From the NCBI GenBank assembly GCA_964501315.1, contig CAZCSO010000004.1:36350-100349 (forward strand): 64,000 bases of DNA, in the 5' to 3' direction. Each line of letters starts with the position of its first letter. Positions within the stretch are counted from its first letter, which is position 1. The notes under the pieces are model-generated. The model ran no database searches and had not been told where the DNA came from. It saw only the letters and a list, made by a program, of their open reading frames with translations. Source of the DNA: UBA5603 sp964501315 (lineage in GTDB: Bacteria; Bacillota_I; Bacilli_A; Izemoplasmatales; Hujiaoplasmataceae). Position numbers and translations under genes: made by a program. Shown one piece after another: positions 1 to 8,908 of the stretch.

Positions 1-1480
1 TCATTTCATTAAACTTGGTCTTTAAGAAATCATCGCTGACATCTTTCAGAGAGTCGTAGGCAATTTTCGTGGAGGTTATGTTAATGATGGCTGATTCGAT
101 GTAGAGTTTGTTATTGATGCTGATAACAAATATAGATTCTTTAAGCCAATATTTCTGATGATTTTTATTGATTATCGGATACTCGATAATGGCTCGATCA
201 ATCAATTTCTTTTGAAGCGAATCCAAAACTTCGGTGTATTTTTTTTGATACTTCTTACCGATAAGTGATAAGTAAGGTAAACCATACTCCGTTATTTCTT
301 TCGCTTCATATCCAAACTGATTGAAATTTTGAGTCAAAATTTCAAATTCAAGCGGAGTGTAAATCGATCGCACTGAAAATACCATATGATTACGATTAAC
401 AATTTGCATCAATTTTAGGTAATCATCTGTAACGATGCCTTCGGTTCCTAAAAACTCAAAAACAATTGCGACTTTTTTGACCCGATTGGATGAATCAATC
501 ATTGGGGTAAAGAATAATTTGCACCAAAATGATTCACCGGATGAATCCACTAATTTTTGAATGGTGTTGTAGGCCATTTTTTTTGAAAAAATCTGTTCTT
601 TGAACTCACGTTTGAACGTGCTGCGATTAGTGAGTTCAACAAAATCGAAAAGCGATACTTGACCGTTCAAAAAAGCATCAATATCGTACGTAAGGGACTT
701 AAAATTATCTGTATAGTATTCGACTTTTTCCAGTACTTCAAAATTAACGATTGCAAGAAAAACATCTGCATTCATTAACGTATTCATCAAAAATTGATCA
801 TCGATTTTATGACTATGATCAGAGGATACGACCAAGGAATCACTAACATGATTAATGGGTAAATACGCGATGATTATCCCCGCTACTTCATTCGAAAGTG
901 AATAAAAAGGGAACTTTTCAATTTTGACAATGGTTGTGTAAATATCGACTTTAATTTTCCCAATCATACCCCAAAAACAAATGCCGTTTTTTAGAATGGC
1001 TTCATCGGTAGTACAATACTCTTGGATAAAATCATCATGGAAAAGTTGTCGATCATTCTTTCCGACCATAGAATGGCTTAAACTGTTTTCATAGGGAACA
1101 TAATCGCTGTTCCCGCGATATACTGATTGAGTGTCCTTCCAAAAGATTCTTGGAAGTTGATTATCTCGGAATGATGATAAACGGTGATCAAAAAAAACAA
1201 CTACGACATTATCGCCATCGACATCGATTGTACTCACGGATCCATTGCATAATATGACTTGCTTGTCAATCGTCAAATTAAGCCCATAAAACACCATAGA
1301 ACGATCTACGCCAAGTGAGTCATAGTTGACATTTAGATGGGCATGGACAGGTTGAAAATTATCTTTCCTTAGAAGATAATTAATACCTAATATTTCTCCC
1401 GTCGACTGTAAGAAAACAACCGAACTGTAATCAATGTTCTTACACATTTCTTTAAAATGGTGCTTGTAGTCGTGCATCAT
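1..1480 (-). CDS. PAS-repeat sensor protein (C-terminus beyond window)
   Basis: The open frame has no stop before the window edge, so about 493 N-terminal residues are visible and the output domain is missing. The clearest domain is PAS-like: an FWKD motif followed by Y-R-G-N, then MVGKNDRQLFHDDF and ATDEA-like text, which is the usual PAS core pattern (about residues 110-230). Further PAS-like alpha/beta segments follow at about 230-350 and 350-490, and the first 100 residues may be another. There is no signal peptide or membrane segment, so it should be cytoplasmic. The start is the first of two ATGs behind AAGAGGG. A TATAAT at 1524-1529 (minus strand) is a likely -10. Family knowledge suggests a GGDEF, EAL, HD-GYP or kinase output domain, but none is visible. 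Confidence 0.75.
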   Translation of the reverse strand, partial: MMHDYKHHFKEMCKNIDYSSVVFLQSTGEILGINYLLRKDNFQPVHAHLNVNYDSLGVDRSMVFYGLNLTIDKQVILCNGSVSTIDVDGDNVVVVFFDHRLSSFRDNQLPRIFWKDTQSVYRGNSDYVPYENSLSHSMVGKNDRQLFHDDFIQEYCTTDEAILKNGICFWGMIGKIKVDIYTTIVKIEKFPFYSLSNEVAGIIIAYLPINHVSDSLVVSSDHSHKIDDQFLMNTLMNADVFLAIVNFEVLEKVEYYTDNFKSLTYDIDAFLNGQVSLFDFVELTNRSTFKREFKEQIFSKKMAYNTIQKLVDSSGESFWCKLFFTPMIDSSNRVKKVAIVFEFLGTEGIVTDDYLKLMQIVNRNHMVFSVRSIYTPLEFEILTQNFNQFGYEAKEITEYGLPYLSLIGKKYQKKYTEVLDSLQKKLIDRAIIEYPIINKNHQKYWLKESIFVISINNKLYIESAIINITSTKIAYDSLKDVSDDFLKTKFNEM

Positions 1481-1622
1481 GATCCCTCTTTTTTACAAAT
1501 GAATTCGTTCTACATATAAAACGATTATAACACAACAAAATTGTGATAAGCGCATAAAAATAAGATATTTGAATGATTTTCAATTAAAAACAAAAAACCG
1601 ACAAATAAATGGTTAATGATTC

Positions 1623-1651
1623 TTGCTTTTCGTACCTAAATTTGGTAAAAT
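1623..1651 (+). promoter_or_regulatory. Promoter of rpsT
   Basis: TTGCTT (1623-1628) and TAAAAT (1646-1651) are separated by exactly 17 bases. GGAGGTG lies at 1670-1676 ahead of the ATG at 1682. The -35 is identical to that of the alaS promoter in this window. Confidence 0.75.
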
Positions 1652-1681
1652 ATTACCGCTTATATCATTGGAGGTGACAAA

Positions 1682-1945
1682 ATGGCAAATATTAAGTCGC
1701 AAATGAAACGTAACATCACAAACGAGAAGAGACGTGAAGCGAATGCATCCTTCAAATCATCGTTAAAAACTGCAATTAAAAATGTTGAAGTTGCTGCGTT
1801 GGCTAACAATAAAGAACAAGCTGTCGCTGCATTGAGTATTGCTTTCCAAAAACTTGACAAGTCGATTACCAAAGGGGTTCATCAAAAGAATTACGTCGCC
1901 CGTCAGAAATCACGTCTAGCTGGAAAAGTTAATGCGATTCAATAA
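1682..1945 (+). CDS. rpsT: 30S ribosomal protein S20
   Basis: An 87-residue, strongly basic and alanine-rich protein beginning MANIKSQMKR, typical for S20, which binds 16S rRNA early in small-subunit assembly. Length matches the family (about 85-90). The start follows a perfect GGAGGTG. It is transcribed alone, opposite to holA, as in Bacillus where rpsT also faces the holA homologue yqeN. A bidirectional terminator separates the two. Identification is secure. Confidence 0.97.
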   Translation: MANIKSQMKRNITNEKRREANASFKSSLKTAIKNVEVAALANNKEQAVAALSIAFQKLDKSITKGVHQKNYVARQKSRLAGKVNAIQ

Positions 1946-1968
1946 AAAAAGCCGATTCGGCTTTTTTT
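1944..1968. terminator. Bidirectional terminator between rpsT and holA
   Basis: A run of A, the stem AGCCGA/TCGGCT and a run of seven T. It works as an intrinsic terminator in either direction for the convergent genes. Confidence 0.9.
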
Positions 1969-1974
1969 ATTTTC

Positions 1975-2946
1975 TTATGAACGTGTGCGATACAAAAACA
2001 TTTCAATTGCTATACGCTTATCGATTTGACCACTCTTGATTTCGTAATCAATGGCGGCCAGTTCTGATAAGTAACTCATGACATCCGCTTCTGATATTTC
2101 AGAAGCATTTCTCATTATGTAATAGGCTCGACCTTTTGTAGCGTTAAAATACTTCATGATGTCTTCTTGTTTTTTGTTCATTCTTAGTAAAGCATGCGTG
2201 TACAACATTTCTTGAAATTTATAGGCAATCAAGGTTAGTATTGCCGTTGGTTCGGTGTTGATGCGCATCAAGTCCTGATAAATGGATGACACACTCCACT
2301 GATCCTTTTGAATAACCGCATTGACGAGCAAGTAGATTTTGCTTTCAAGCGTTCGAATCGTCACTTCTTTGACTGTTTTAATGTCAATTTTGGTTTGATC
2401 TCCGGAATAAAGCAACAATTTATCGAGTTCGTTTTCTATCATGTAATTATCGTCACCGACCCGATTGATGAACTCTTCCAAAGCATTGGCATCCAGTTGC
2501 TTGCCTGCTGCTTCAATACGTGTTTTTATATAGTGATAATGATCTTCTTTTTTAGCTGCTAAACATTGTTCTATTGTACAGGTTGCTTGAATATCTTTAT
2601 AAATCTGCTTTCTAACATCGAGTTTATCATCAAAACACTGAAGAATAAGAACGGTCGTAGGATTGGGGTTGACTAAATACGACGAAAAATAAGCTAAATC
2701 TCGCTCATCAATGTCTTGTTTATACCCTACCGATAAGAAATGAATGTTTGTTAAGATGACGGCTTTCGCCTCCGATAAAAACGGAATGGTCATTGCGGCG
2801 TTGATGGCACTGACCAATGATGATTCATCAAGATCAAACGTTTCAACATCGGCTGCATCGATGGACTTTGATTCAAGAATTTGGTCTGTTTTCGATTTGA
2901 TTAAATGCTGATTGTCACCGTAAAAAAAATAGAGATTGCCGTTCAT
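1975..2946 (-). CDS. holA: DNA polymerase III subunit delta
   Basis: About 323 residues. HolA is the clamp-loader subunit that opens the beta sliding clamp at primer ends. The protein starts MNGNLYFFYGDNQHLIK, and the FFYGDN motif near the N-terminus is typical of HolA. An AAA+-like fold without Walker motifs is expected, followed by a helical collar domain that ends in RIAIEMFLYRTRS. The start at 2946 follows GGGTGAT. A longer frame to 3003 exists but would overlap comEC. TGATATAAT (2963-2971) suggests an internal promoter at the end of comEC. The position next to rpsT and comEC matches yqeN of Bacillus. Confidence 0.92.
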   Translation of the reverse strand: MNGNLYFFYGDNQHLIKSKTDQILESKSIDAADVETFDLDESSLVSAINAAMTIPFLSEAKAVILTNIHFLSVGYKQDIDERDLAYFSSYLVNPNPTTVLILQCFDDKLDVRKQIYKDIQATCTIEQCLAAKKEDHYHYIKTRIEAAGKQLDANALEEFINRVGDDNYMIENELDKLLLYSGDQTKIDIKTVKEVTIRTLESKIYLLVNAVIQKDQWSVSSIYQDLMRINTEPTAILTLIAYKFQEMLYTHALLRMNKKQEDIMKYFNATKGRAYYIMRNASEISEADVMSYLSELAAIDYEIKSGQIDKRIAIEMFLYRTRS

Positions 2947-2978
2947 GGTATCACCCATGATTATTATATCACACCTCA

Positions 2979-5174
2979 TCATTTTCCGAACATCCAAACC
3001 CAAAAATTGAATCCTTGTTTCAAATAACCATAGGGTTTTCTTTTTTGAGCTTCGCTCGTAACGAGTGGTGAAGAAAACGGTCGATAAAAATGAAACGTAA
3101 GTGTTCCCACTTCATCAGTACGATACGTGATAGTTCCTAATGATTCATAACGCGAAATTACCTCTTCTGAGGGATGATTGTATGAATTATGTTTTCCCAC
3201 GGAAATAATTGCGATTTTCGGATTTAGCTTTGAAATAAAACGCATCGTCGAGCTGGTTATTGAACCATGATGAGGTACTTTCAAATACGATATCGATTCG
3301 CTTAGTGCTGAAACCAACTGGTGTTCTACTTCAGACTCAATATCACCGGTAAACAGCCATTTATGATCGTATATGGTTCCTAACAAAACTAAAGAATTAT
3401 TGTTTTCATTTTCATTGGTAGTATCAAAAAATACGACTTGAAATGACATATCCCCACACACAAAAACATCGTTCAATTTTGGAATGATCTGATCAGTGGA
3501 GAACGGTATATAATCGTTTGGGTGACCCACATAACGAAAAACTGTAAATTCATTAAACAAATCACCTAACTCGCCGACATGGTCATCGTGTCGATGCGTT
3601 ACAAAAATAGTATCAAGGTAATCTATATTTCTACGTTTTAAATACGTTATTATCCGGTCCATATCATCATTGCTTCCCGTATCGATGAGGCAATGAGTTT
3701 GACCGCTTTGAATATGTATGGAATCACCATTTCCGACATCTAAAATTGAAACTGAAGTATAGTGCGTAATTTGAATCCACGAAAGCGAAATAATGAATGC
3801 GAATAGGATCACTATTGTACCTGAAATCCGACTTTTAATTGATTTCTTACGAAAGAAAAAAAAGAAAAGTCCCAACCAATATAGAAATTTTGCTATATCA
3901 TTAGAAAAATTGAAGGCTATTTGCATTCGTTCATCTGCTATCATTGATAACAGCCATTCAAACGCATTGATTGCCCAGTGAAATATAGTTTGAAACGATG
4001 GAATAATCATCACAATCAAAATTGCGGGCATCAAAAAATGCGTTACTAACCAACTGAAAAGAATACCCACTGGAATGGCTAACAAATGAAACCCGCCATT
4101 CGTCTCTAGAAAGAAGGGGAACCCAAAGACAAACGCTACTATGGTCAATTTTGATAGTGATATCGCTGAAGTATCATCTTGAATAATGGGTTGACCTAAG
4201 ACAATGACGTACGACATTAGAAACGATAACTGAAAACTCAGTAAATGAAATGAATATGGATTGATTAAGAGGAATAAAACCATCACAAACGTCAGTATAT
4301 CCAATTTCGAAAGCGGTGTCTTGATCTCTTCGTTGAGAAACCACAATCCAACCATTGAAGCGGCTCGAACAATCGATGGTGTAAATCCGCATAAATAAGC
4401 ATACCCAAACAAAAAAAAGATTAATACACTATTTTGAATCCGTTTTCTCAAGTGAAAAAAGGATAGAAAGCGATTGAATAAAGCACATAAGACGGCAACG
4501 TGCATGCCTGAAACAGCAAACAAATGATTGATATTTAGCGATTGAACGGCGTTTTGAGTTGATTCCGATAAATAACTGTCGTCCCCTAGAAGAATGAGCG
4601 CTATATAAGCGGATGTCTTGTCATCAAACGAAGCCGCAAGTGTTTTTCGTACCTCGTACTTAAAACGATTGACGTGAAATGATTCGGACAATCGTTCAAC
4701 ATCCGTTGCGTAGACTGAACCTTCAATCCGATTGGCTTTTAAGTATTGCGAATAATCAAAGACATGATCGATGACATACCCGTCTTGATATAAATGATAC
4801 CCACTGATTTGAATCGTGTCTCCCGGCTTCAATGAATCATCATTTTTTGTATAAAGATAGTAACGATCCCCATTCTGCCTGACGGTATAATGATTTTGAT
4901 GGACATCGATGACATCGGCATCATCATCAAATGAAAACAAAGTGGGTGTATGGTTGTCGTCAACAAAATAATGCACGGTGATAACGACACTTAACAATAA
5001 CCCTAAAAAGAAAATAAACCGATAATGTTTGTATAAAAAGATGGCATCGAGAATTAGAAAAAAAAGGGCGATGGGATGATGATATGAAATCATCACCATC
5101 ACAACCCATAGCCCAACATGAATGTACCCTCCAAAATTAGATACAAATAAGTTCCTTAATTTGATCATAAACAC
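2979..5174 (-). CDS. comEC: ComEC/Rec2 DNA-uptake channel
   Basis: A 731-residue polytopic membrane protein that forms the channel carrying single-stranded transforming DNA into the cell. Visible parts are N-terminal membrane segments, an OB-like segment (about 85-150), the competence domain with the hallmark HLFAVSGMHVAVL, and many hydrophobic helices to about residue 460. A metallo-beta-lactamase domain follows with DVGNGDSIHI, THRHDDHVGEL and VPHHGS, all metal ligands present. It looks intact. The start is GTG at 5174 (or ATG at 5168, which sits better behind AAAGAAAG), and it overlaps the end of comEA by about 35 bases, suggesting translational coupling. ComER and comEB are not in this cluster. 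Confidence 0.93.
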   Translation of the reverse strand: MFMIKLRNLFVSNFGGYIHVGLWVVMVMISYHHPIALFFLILDAIFLYKHYRFIFFLGLLLSVVITVHYFVDDNHTPTLFSFDDDADVIDVHQNHYTVRQNGDRYYLYTKNDDSLKPGDTIQISGYHLYQDGYVIDHVFDYSQYLKANRIEGSVYATDVERLSESFHVNRFKYEVRKTLAASFDDKTSAYIALILLGDDSYLSESTQNAVQSLNINHLFAVSGMHVAVLCALFNRFLSFFHLRKRIQNSVLIFFLFGYAYLCGFTPSIVRAASMVGLWFLNEEIKTPLSKLDILTFVMVLFLLINPYSFHLLSFQLSFLMSYVIVLGQPIIQDDTSAISLSKLTIVAFVFGFPFFLETNGGFHLLAIPVGILFSWLVTHFLMPAILIVMIIPSFQTIFHWAINAFEWLLSMIADERMQIAFNFSNDIAKFLYWLGLFFFFFRKKSIKSRISGTIVILFAFIISLSWIQITHYTSVSILDVGNGDSIHIQSGQTHCLIDTGSNDDMDRIITYLKRRNIDYLDTIFVTHRHDDHVGELGDLFNEFTVFRYVGHPNDYIPFSTDQIIPKLNDVFVCGDMSFQVVFFDTTNENENNNSLVLLGTIYDHKWLFTGDIESEVEHQLVSALSESISYLKVPHHGSITSSTMRFISKLNPKIAIISVGKHNSYNHPSEEVISRYESLGTITYRTDEVGTLTFHFYRPFSSPLVTSEAQKRKPYGYLKQGFNFWVWMFGK

Positions 5175-6153
5175 TTTCTTTAATACCCGACACGTTCATG
5201 ATATCTTCTATGGATTCAAATGGTCCGTATTCCGCACGATAATCAATAATCCGTTGAGCAATAATATAACCAATTCCAGGCAGTGTATCCAGTTCATCCA
5301 ACATCGCTGTATTGATGTTGACTAACGTACGCTCATCATCACTCGTTTCTATCGAATCACCCGTGTCATTGTTGATTACTGAGGAAGTTACTTTTTTTTG
5401 TATTACGATACTCATGTTTTTAACAATATTTTGACTTAAATTGAGATCTGATAAATCCGCATATTCAGTGACACCACCCGCAAGATTAATGACATCTCGC
5501 ACCAGTAAAGATGAGTCAACTGAATACAGGCCAGGATTGACGACTTCACCTTTAATCTCAATCGTTACCACTGATTTTGAAATGGAATCGTTCGTTTCTT
5601 CGACTTTTAGATAACTCGGAATCACAATCACCATTTGGTCTTCAACCCAGGACGATAGATTAATTAACGATGTATCCGCATAGGGAGTGAGTCCGCCAGC
5701 TCTTGATATCAAGTCGAAGATACGATAAGTGCTGGGTACTGAATAAAGACCCGGATACATCACTTCGCCTTTGATATCGACAAAAACATCCGTCACACTT
5801 GTTTTTACAAGATCGGTTTGTTGGCGTGGAATCAAAAGAATCATTTGATCCTCAAGAATCATTGCCAAATTAATTTCAGTTAAATCGGCATACTCAGTGA
5901 CTCCACCCGCCGAAGAAATGACATCTCCAATTCGATCCGTCGATTTCATTTGATAAACACCGGGATTCAGGACTTCTCCTTTAATATCGACGTAAACACG
6001 TCCGTTCGTAACGCGTTCTGCGTCACTTAATGTTGTTGTCGCAGACGATGGTGACTCCTCGGCATCTATTGATATTAAGTTAGAAACAAGCAATCCTATT
6101 ACACCCAAAAGCAATAAAAAAAAGCCTAAGTACCGTTTCACGAATGCAATCAT
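5137..6153 (-). CDS. comEA: ComEA-type competence DNA receptor with three SLBB domains
   Basis: A 338-residue membrane-anchored DNA receptor that would hand external DNA to ComEC. There is one membrane helix at about 7-27. Three SLBB-like repeats follow (about 53-110, 123-180 and 197-255), each with a V-x-IKGEV-x-PG-x-Y start, a GGVTEYAD-type centre and a short NL/I-P end. A helix-hairpin-helix DNA-binding pair lies at about 277-336 (NINTA, LPGIG, RAEYGPF, GI). ComEA normally has one SLBB domain and about 200 residues, so the tripling is unusual. The start at 6153 follows GAGGTGAT. It is in the yqeM-comEA-comEC order of Bacillus. Confidence 0.9.
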   Translation of the reverse strand: MIAFVKRYLGFFLLLLGVIGLLVSNLISIDAEESPSSATTTLSDAERVTNGRVYVDIKGEVLNPGVYQMKSTDRIGDVISSAGGVTEYADLTEINLAMILEDQMILLIPRQQTDLVKTSVTDVFVDIKGEVMYPGLYSVPSTYRIFDLISRAGGLTPYADTSLINLSSWVEDQMVIVIPSYLKVEETNDSISKSVVTIEIKGEVVNPGLYSVDSSLLVRDVINLAGGVTEYADLSDLNLSQNIVKNMSIVIQKKVTSSVINNDTGDSIETSDDERTLVNINTAMLDELDTLPGIGYIIAQRIIDYRAEYGPFESIEDIMNVSGIKESVYDQIKELICI

Positions 6154-6189
6154 TTAAATCACCTCATGAAAATAATACGCTGATAGGCT

Positions 6190-6876
6190 TTATTTCTTTT
6201 TTTCCATTTTTTGACAGACTAAAATTGCTCGTTCCGGCAATATTTTAATCTCGAGTACTGTAAAACCAACCATGGCTACGATTCTCTCATACTCATTTAA
6301 ATCATGTGTTTCTTCGTAAATATTCACCTGATGTTGATCTCCATCCAAATGGAGTGTTACGGTATGTACAATACTATGTGGCTTATCACCTTTATGACAT
6401 TCCCAATCGAAGTGATATTCCGAATCTCGTTCGGAATACCCATCTAAAGCATCGATGTAATCAGCGCTCAAGATATCGAAGATAAAAATGCCGTTCCAAT
6501 TCAAGGCTTCGTAGATATTGGTAAGGCCAAACTGAACGTCTTCCAAATCGGTCAAGTGATTGATAACGTCCATCGAAGCAATAACCGTATCAAATTGAAC
6601 ACCGATGGGATCAAGCATGTCATAAACCATGATTTCCAGTTCAACGGCTTCTTTCACTGCCCGATAACGTGCAATCTGAAGCATCTCTTCTGACAAATCG
6701 GTCGCTGTCACCGAGTAACCACGTTTTGCAAATTCAACCGATAACGTTCCCGTTCCACACCCTATATCCAATAAACTACCTACCGATGTGTAACGATCTA
6801 ATAAATCCAAATACTCGTCGTAGACACCTTGATCAATAAATGCATCGTAGAAATTAGCTAAAATGTCGTAACTCAT
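6190..6876 (-). CDS. yqeM: Class I SAM-dependent methyltransferase (YqeM type)
   Basis: A 228-residue protein with SAM-binding motif I, LLDIGCGTGTL, at residues 35-45, then an acidic ATDLSEEM loop that ends strand 2. It has the Rossmann-like methyltransferase fold. The substrate is unknown. It sits between rsfS and comEA exactly as yqeM does in Bacillus, which supports orthology but not a function. Its ATG overlaps the stop of rsfS by four bases and follows AGGATT, so the two are likely translationally coupled. Confidence 0.88.
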   Translation of the reverse strand: MSYDILANFYDAFIDQGVYDEYLDLLDRYTSVGSLLDIGCGTGTLSVEFAKRGYSVTATDLSEEMLQIARYRAVKEAVELEIMVYDMLDPIGVQFDTVIASMDVINHLTDLEDVQFGLTNIYEALNWNGIFIFDILSADYIDALDGYSERDSEYHFDWECHKGDKPHSIVHTVTLHLDGDQHQVNIYEETHDLNEYERIVAMVGFTVLEIKILPERAILVCQKMEKKK

Positions 6877-7211
6877 AATCCTAATTCCTCGATATTGACG
6901 GTATCTCGTTGAAAAAAGAGTTTGTCAAGCTGATAGTAATCGCGTTCATCTTGATGCATGACATTAACGATAATGTCAGATAAATCAAATAGAAGCCATC
7001 GTCCTTCCGATGCGCCTTCCACCTTGATAGGGGTATCCGGTAAGGCATCGGTTAAATGACGAATGGACGCTAACACCTGACGTTCGGAACTTCCTGATGC
7101 TATGACCATGTAATCAAATAGCGGAGAATACGTTCTAAAATCATAGACAATGATGTCCTTAAGTTTTAGGTCGTTCAACGCCTTGATTACTTTTTTTAAT
7201 TGTTCGGTCAT
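6873..7211 (-). CDS. rsfS: Ribosome silencing factor RsfS
   Basis: A 112-residue protein of the RsfS/Iojap family (YqeL), which binds L14 of the 50S subunit and blocks subunit joining when nutrients are low. Family features seen are DYMVIASGSSERQVLASI, then VEGASEGRWLLFDLSDIIVNV, then a terminal region with RDYYQLDKLF. Length is typical. The start at 7211 follows GGGAGGAATAGC. It lies one base after yqeK and overlaps yqeM, in the usual nadD-yqeK-rsfS context, although nadD itself is missing here. Confidence 0.95.
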   Translation of the reverse strand: MTEQLKKVIKALNDLKLKDIIVYDFRTYSPLFDYMVIASGSSERQVLASIRHLTDALPDTPIKVEGASEGRWLLFDLSDIIVNVMHQDERDYYQLDKLFFQRDTVNIEELGL

Positions 7212-7212
7212 G

Positions 7213-7782
7213 CTATTCCTCCCATTTTGATTGATAATAAAGATAAGCTTCTTGGGTTAACTTGAAGATGGTTGCGTGCCGTTCTTCAAGATACGTCAAA
7301 GTACTTTTCATAATTGAAGCCACCGCTTTATCAAGATTGATAAAGGCTAAATCATACACGCTTTTGTTATCAAAGCGACGAGATGGTTCAATGTAATCAG
7401 CAACGTATATTATTTTCTCTAGAAGCGACATATTCGGACGTCCCGACGTATGATACTGAATTGCGTTGAGAATATTCGCATCAGTAATACCGAGATCTCG
7501 AACCGAATAAGCAACGGCAGATAGAGCGTGCCATAATGGCTTAGGCCACTCATTTAGTTCGTTGTTAGAAAAATAGGACGCTATGTAGGTTTGATGAAAT
7601 TCATCGGAATCGTGTTTTGTTATATCATGCAACAACGCCGCAATCTTAGCATCGTTGATGTTTTCACCGTAGTGATTGGCTAATTGTTCTGCGACGTTTA
7701 CGACATTAAGAATGTGATCAAAACGGCGTTCATCACCCAAATGTTTCTTTACAACATCAACTAACTCAAGAAAATTCATCAT
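7213..7782 (-). CDS. yqeK: YqeK HD-domain Ap4A hydrolase
   Basis: A 189-residue HD-family metallohydrolase. YqeK homologues cleave bis(5'-nucleosyl) tetraphosphate symmetrically to ADP. Metal-binding signature residues are H23 in RFDHILNV, the HD pair at 52-53 in ALLHDITKH, and downstream H and D residues (ALSAVAYSVRD, YHTSGRPNM, IIYVADYIEPSR). Length is typical. In most relatives it follows nadD, and in some the two are fused; here it follows yqeH directly. No clear Shine-Dalgarno precedes the ATG, which lies two bases after the yqeH stop, so coupled re-initiation is likely. Confidence 0.93.
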   Translation of the reverse strand: MMNFLELVDVVKKHLGDERRFDHILNVVNVAEQLANHYGENINDAKIAALLHDITKHDSDEFHQTYIASYFSNNELNEWPKPLWHALSAVAYSVRDLGITDANILNAIQYHTSGRPNMSLLEKIIYVADYIEPSRRFDNKSVYDLAFINLDKAVASIMKSTLTYLEERHATIFKLTQEAYLYYQSKWEE

Positions 7783-7784
7783 CG

Positions 7785-8903
7785 TTAGATTATCGCAGTC
7801 CGAATATAAACACCTACAACAAACGGTGCATACGCTTTAACATTAAAGGGACCTCTTAACGTTACAAATCCCAAACCAGAAAAAACAATGTCGTATTTCA
7901 TGTTATCGCGGATTTTAAAATCATGAGAAATCCATTTCGGTACTTTTTCTTCTTCGCTAAACGGTGGCGTTAACAACGAATAAAGCTTGGTTTCGTACAA
8001 GCTATCTGCTCGTTCCGTTTTGGTACGGTGAACGTTCAAAGTGTTGGCGAAATACGTCACTACGTTGATTCGATCGCCCGTTTCACCGGAAATGATGTCC
8101 AACCGAGCCAACCCTCCGAAAAAGAGCGTTTGGCCTTCGTTTAATTGAAATACCAACGGTTTGATTTCTTTTTTAGGTACCGTCAATTTATACGAAGGAC
8201 GAGTCAAATAATGGGTATATTGATGCTTATTGATAACCCCTGGCGTATCATATATCATTTTACCGTCTTTTAACGGAAAACCGATTAAGCCTATCGTCGT
8301 CCCAGGAGCGGACGAAACGGTTACCACGTCGGCTTCTTTTCCGAAATAACGGCGTAGAATTTGATTGATTATTTTCGATTTTCCAACATTGGTCGATCCA
8401 ACAATATATACATTGCGATTACCTTTGTGTTTATAAATCACTTCCATCAGTTCATCAAAATAGTTACCGTATTTTGCCGAAATAAGGATTGAATCCAAGA
8501 CGGTAAATCCTTCGTTAATTAACATTTGACGAACCCAAGCCATGATTTTGTCATACTTCACATTTTTGGGTAACAAATCCATCTTATTACATACTAAAAT
8601 AACGTCCCGGTTACCAGTTAACCGTTTAATCGCCGGAACAAACGAACCCGTGAAATCAAAAATATCAACGATTTTGACAATCAATGCATTCTCTTTGCTA
8701 ATGCGATTAATGACATTCAGGTAATCGTCATTCGAGACACTCACACTGATGACTTCGCTATAATTACGAATCCGAAAACAGCGTTGACATAATAAGTGTT
8801 TGGGATCGGCATCCATCAAAACTTTTTCTTTGAGAAAACCAGGCGCGTGACCATCCAATGTTTGGATTTTTGCACCACATCCTGTACAATACAATTCTTC
8901 CAT
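7785..8903 (-). CDS. yqeH: Ribosome biogenesis GTPase YqeH
   Basis: A 372-residue circularly permuted GTPase needed for 30S assembly. A treble-clef zinc site is made by C6, C9, C39 and C42. The G motifs come in permuted order: G4 NKMD (106-109), G5 SAK (142-144), G1 GSTNVGKS (169-176), then G3 DTPG (219-222). A C-terminal domain binds RNA. All motifs look intact. The start follows AGAGGTAG. It stands second in the transcription unit after yqeG with a five-base gap, as in Bacillus. The genes aroE, yqeI and nadD, which normally follow, are absent. Confidence 0.95.
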   Translation of the reverse strand: MEELYCTGCGAKIQTLDGHAPGFLKEKVLMDADPKHLLCQRCFRIRNYSEVISVSVSNDDYLNVINRISKENALIVKIVDIFDFTGSFVPAIKRLTGNRDVILVCNKMDLLPKNVKYDKIMAWVRQMLINEGFTVLDSILISAKYGNYFDELMEVIYKHKGNRNVYIVGSTNVGKSKIINQILRRYFGKEADVVTVSSAPGTTIGLIGFPLKDGKMIYDTPGVINKHQYTHYLTRPSYKLTVPKKEIKPLVFQLNEGQTLFFGGLARLDIISGETGDRINVVTYFANTLNVHRTKTERADSLYETKLYSLLTPPFSEEEKVPKWISHDFKIRDNMKYDIVFSGLGFVTLRGPFNVKAYAPFVVGVYIRTAII

Positions 8904-8908
8904 TGTAA

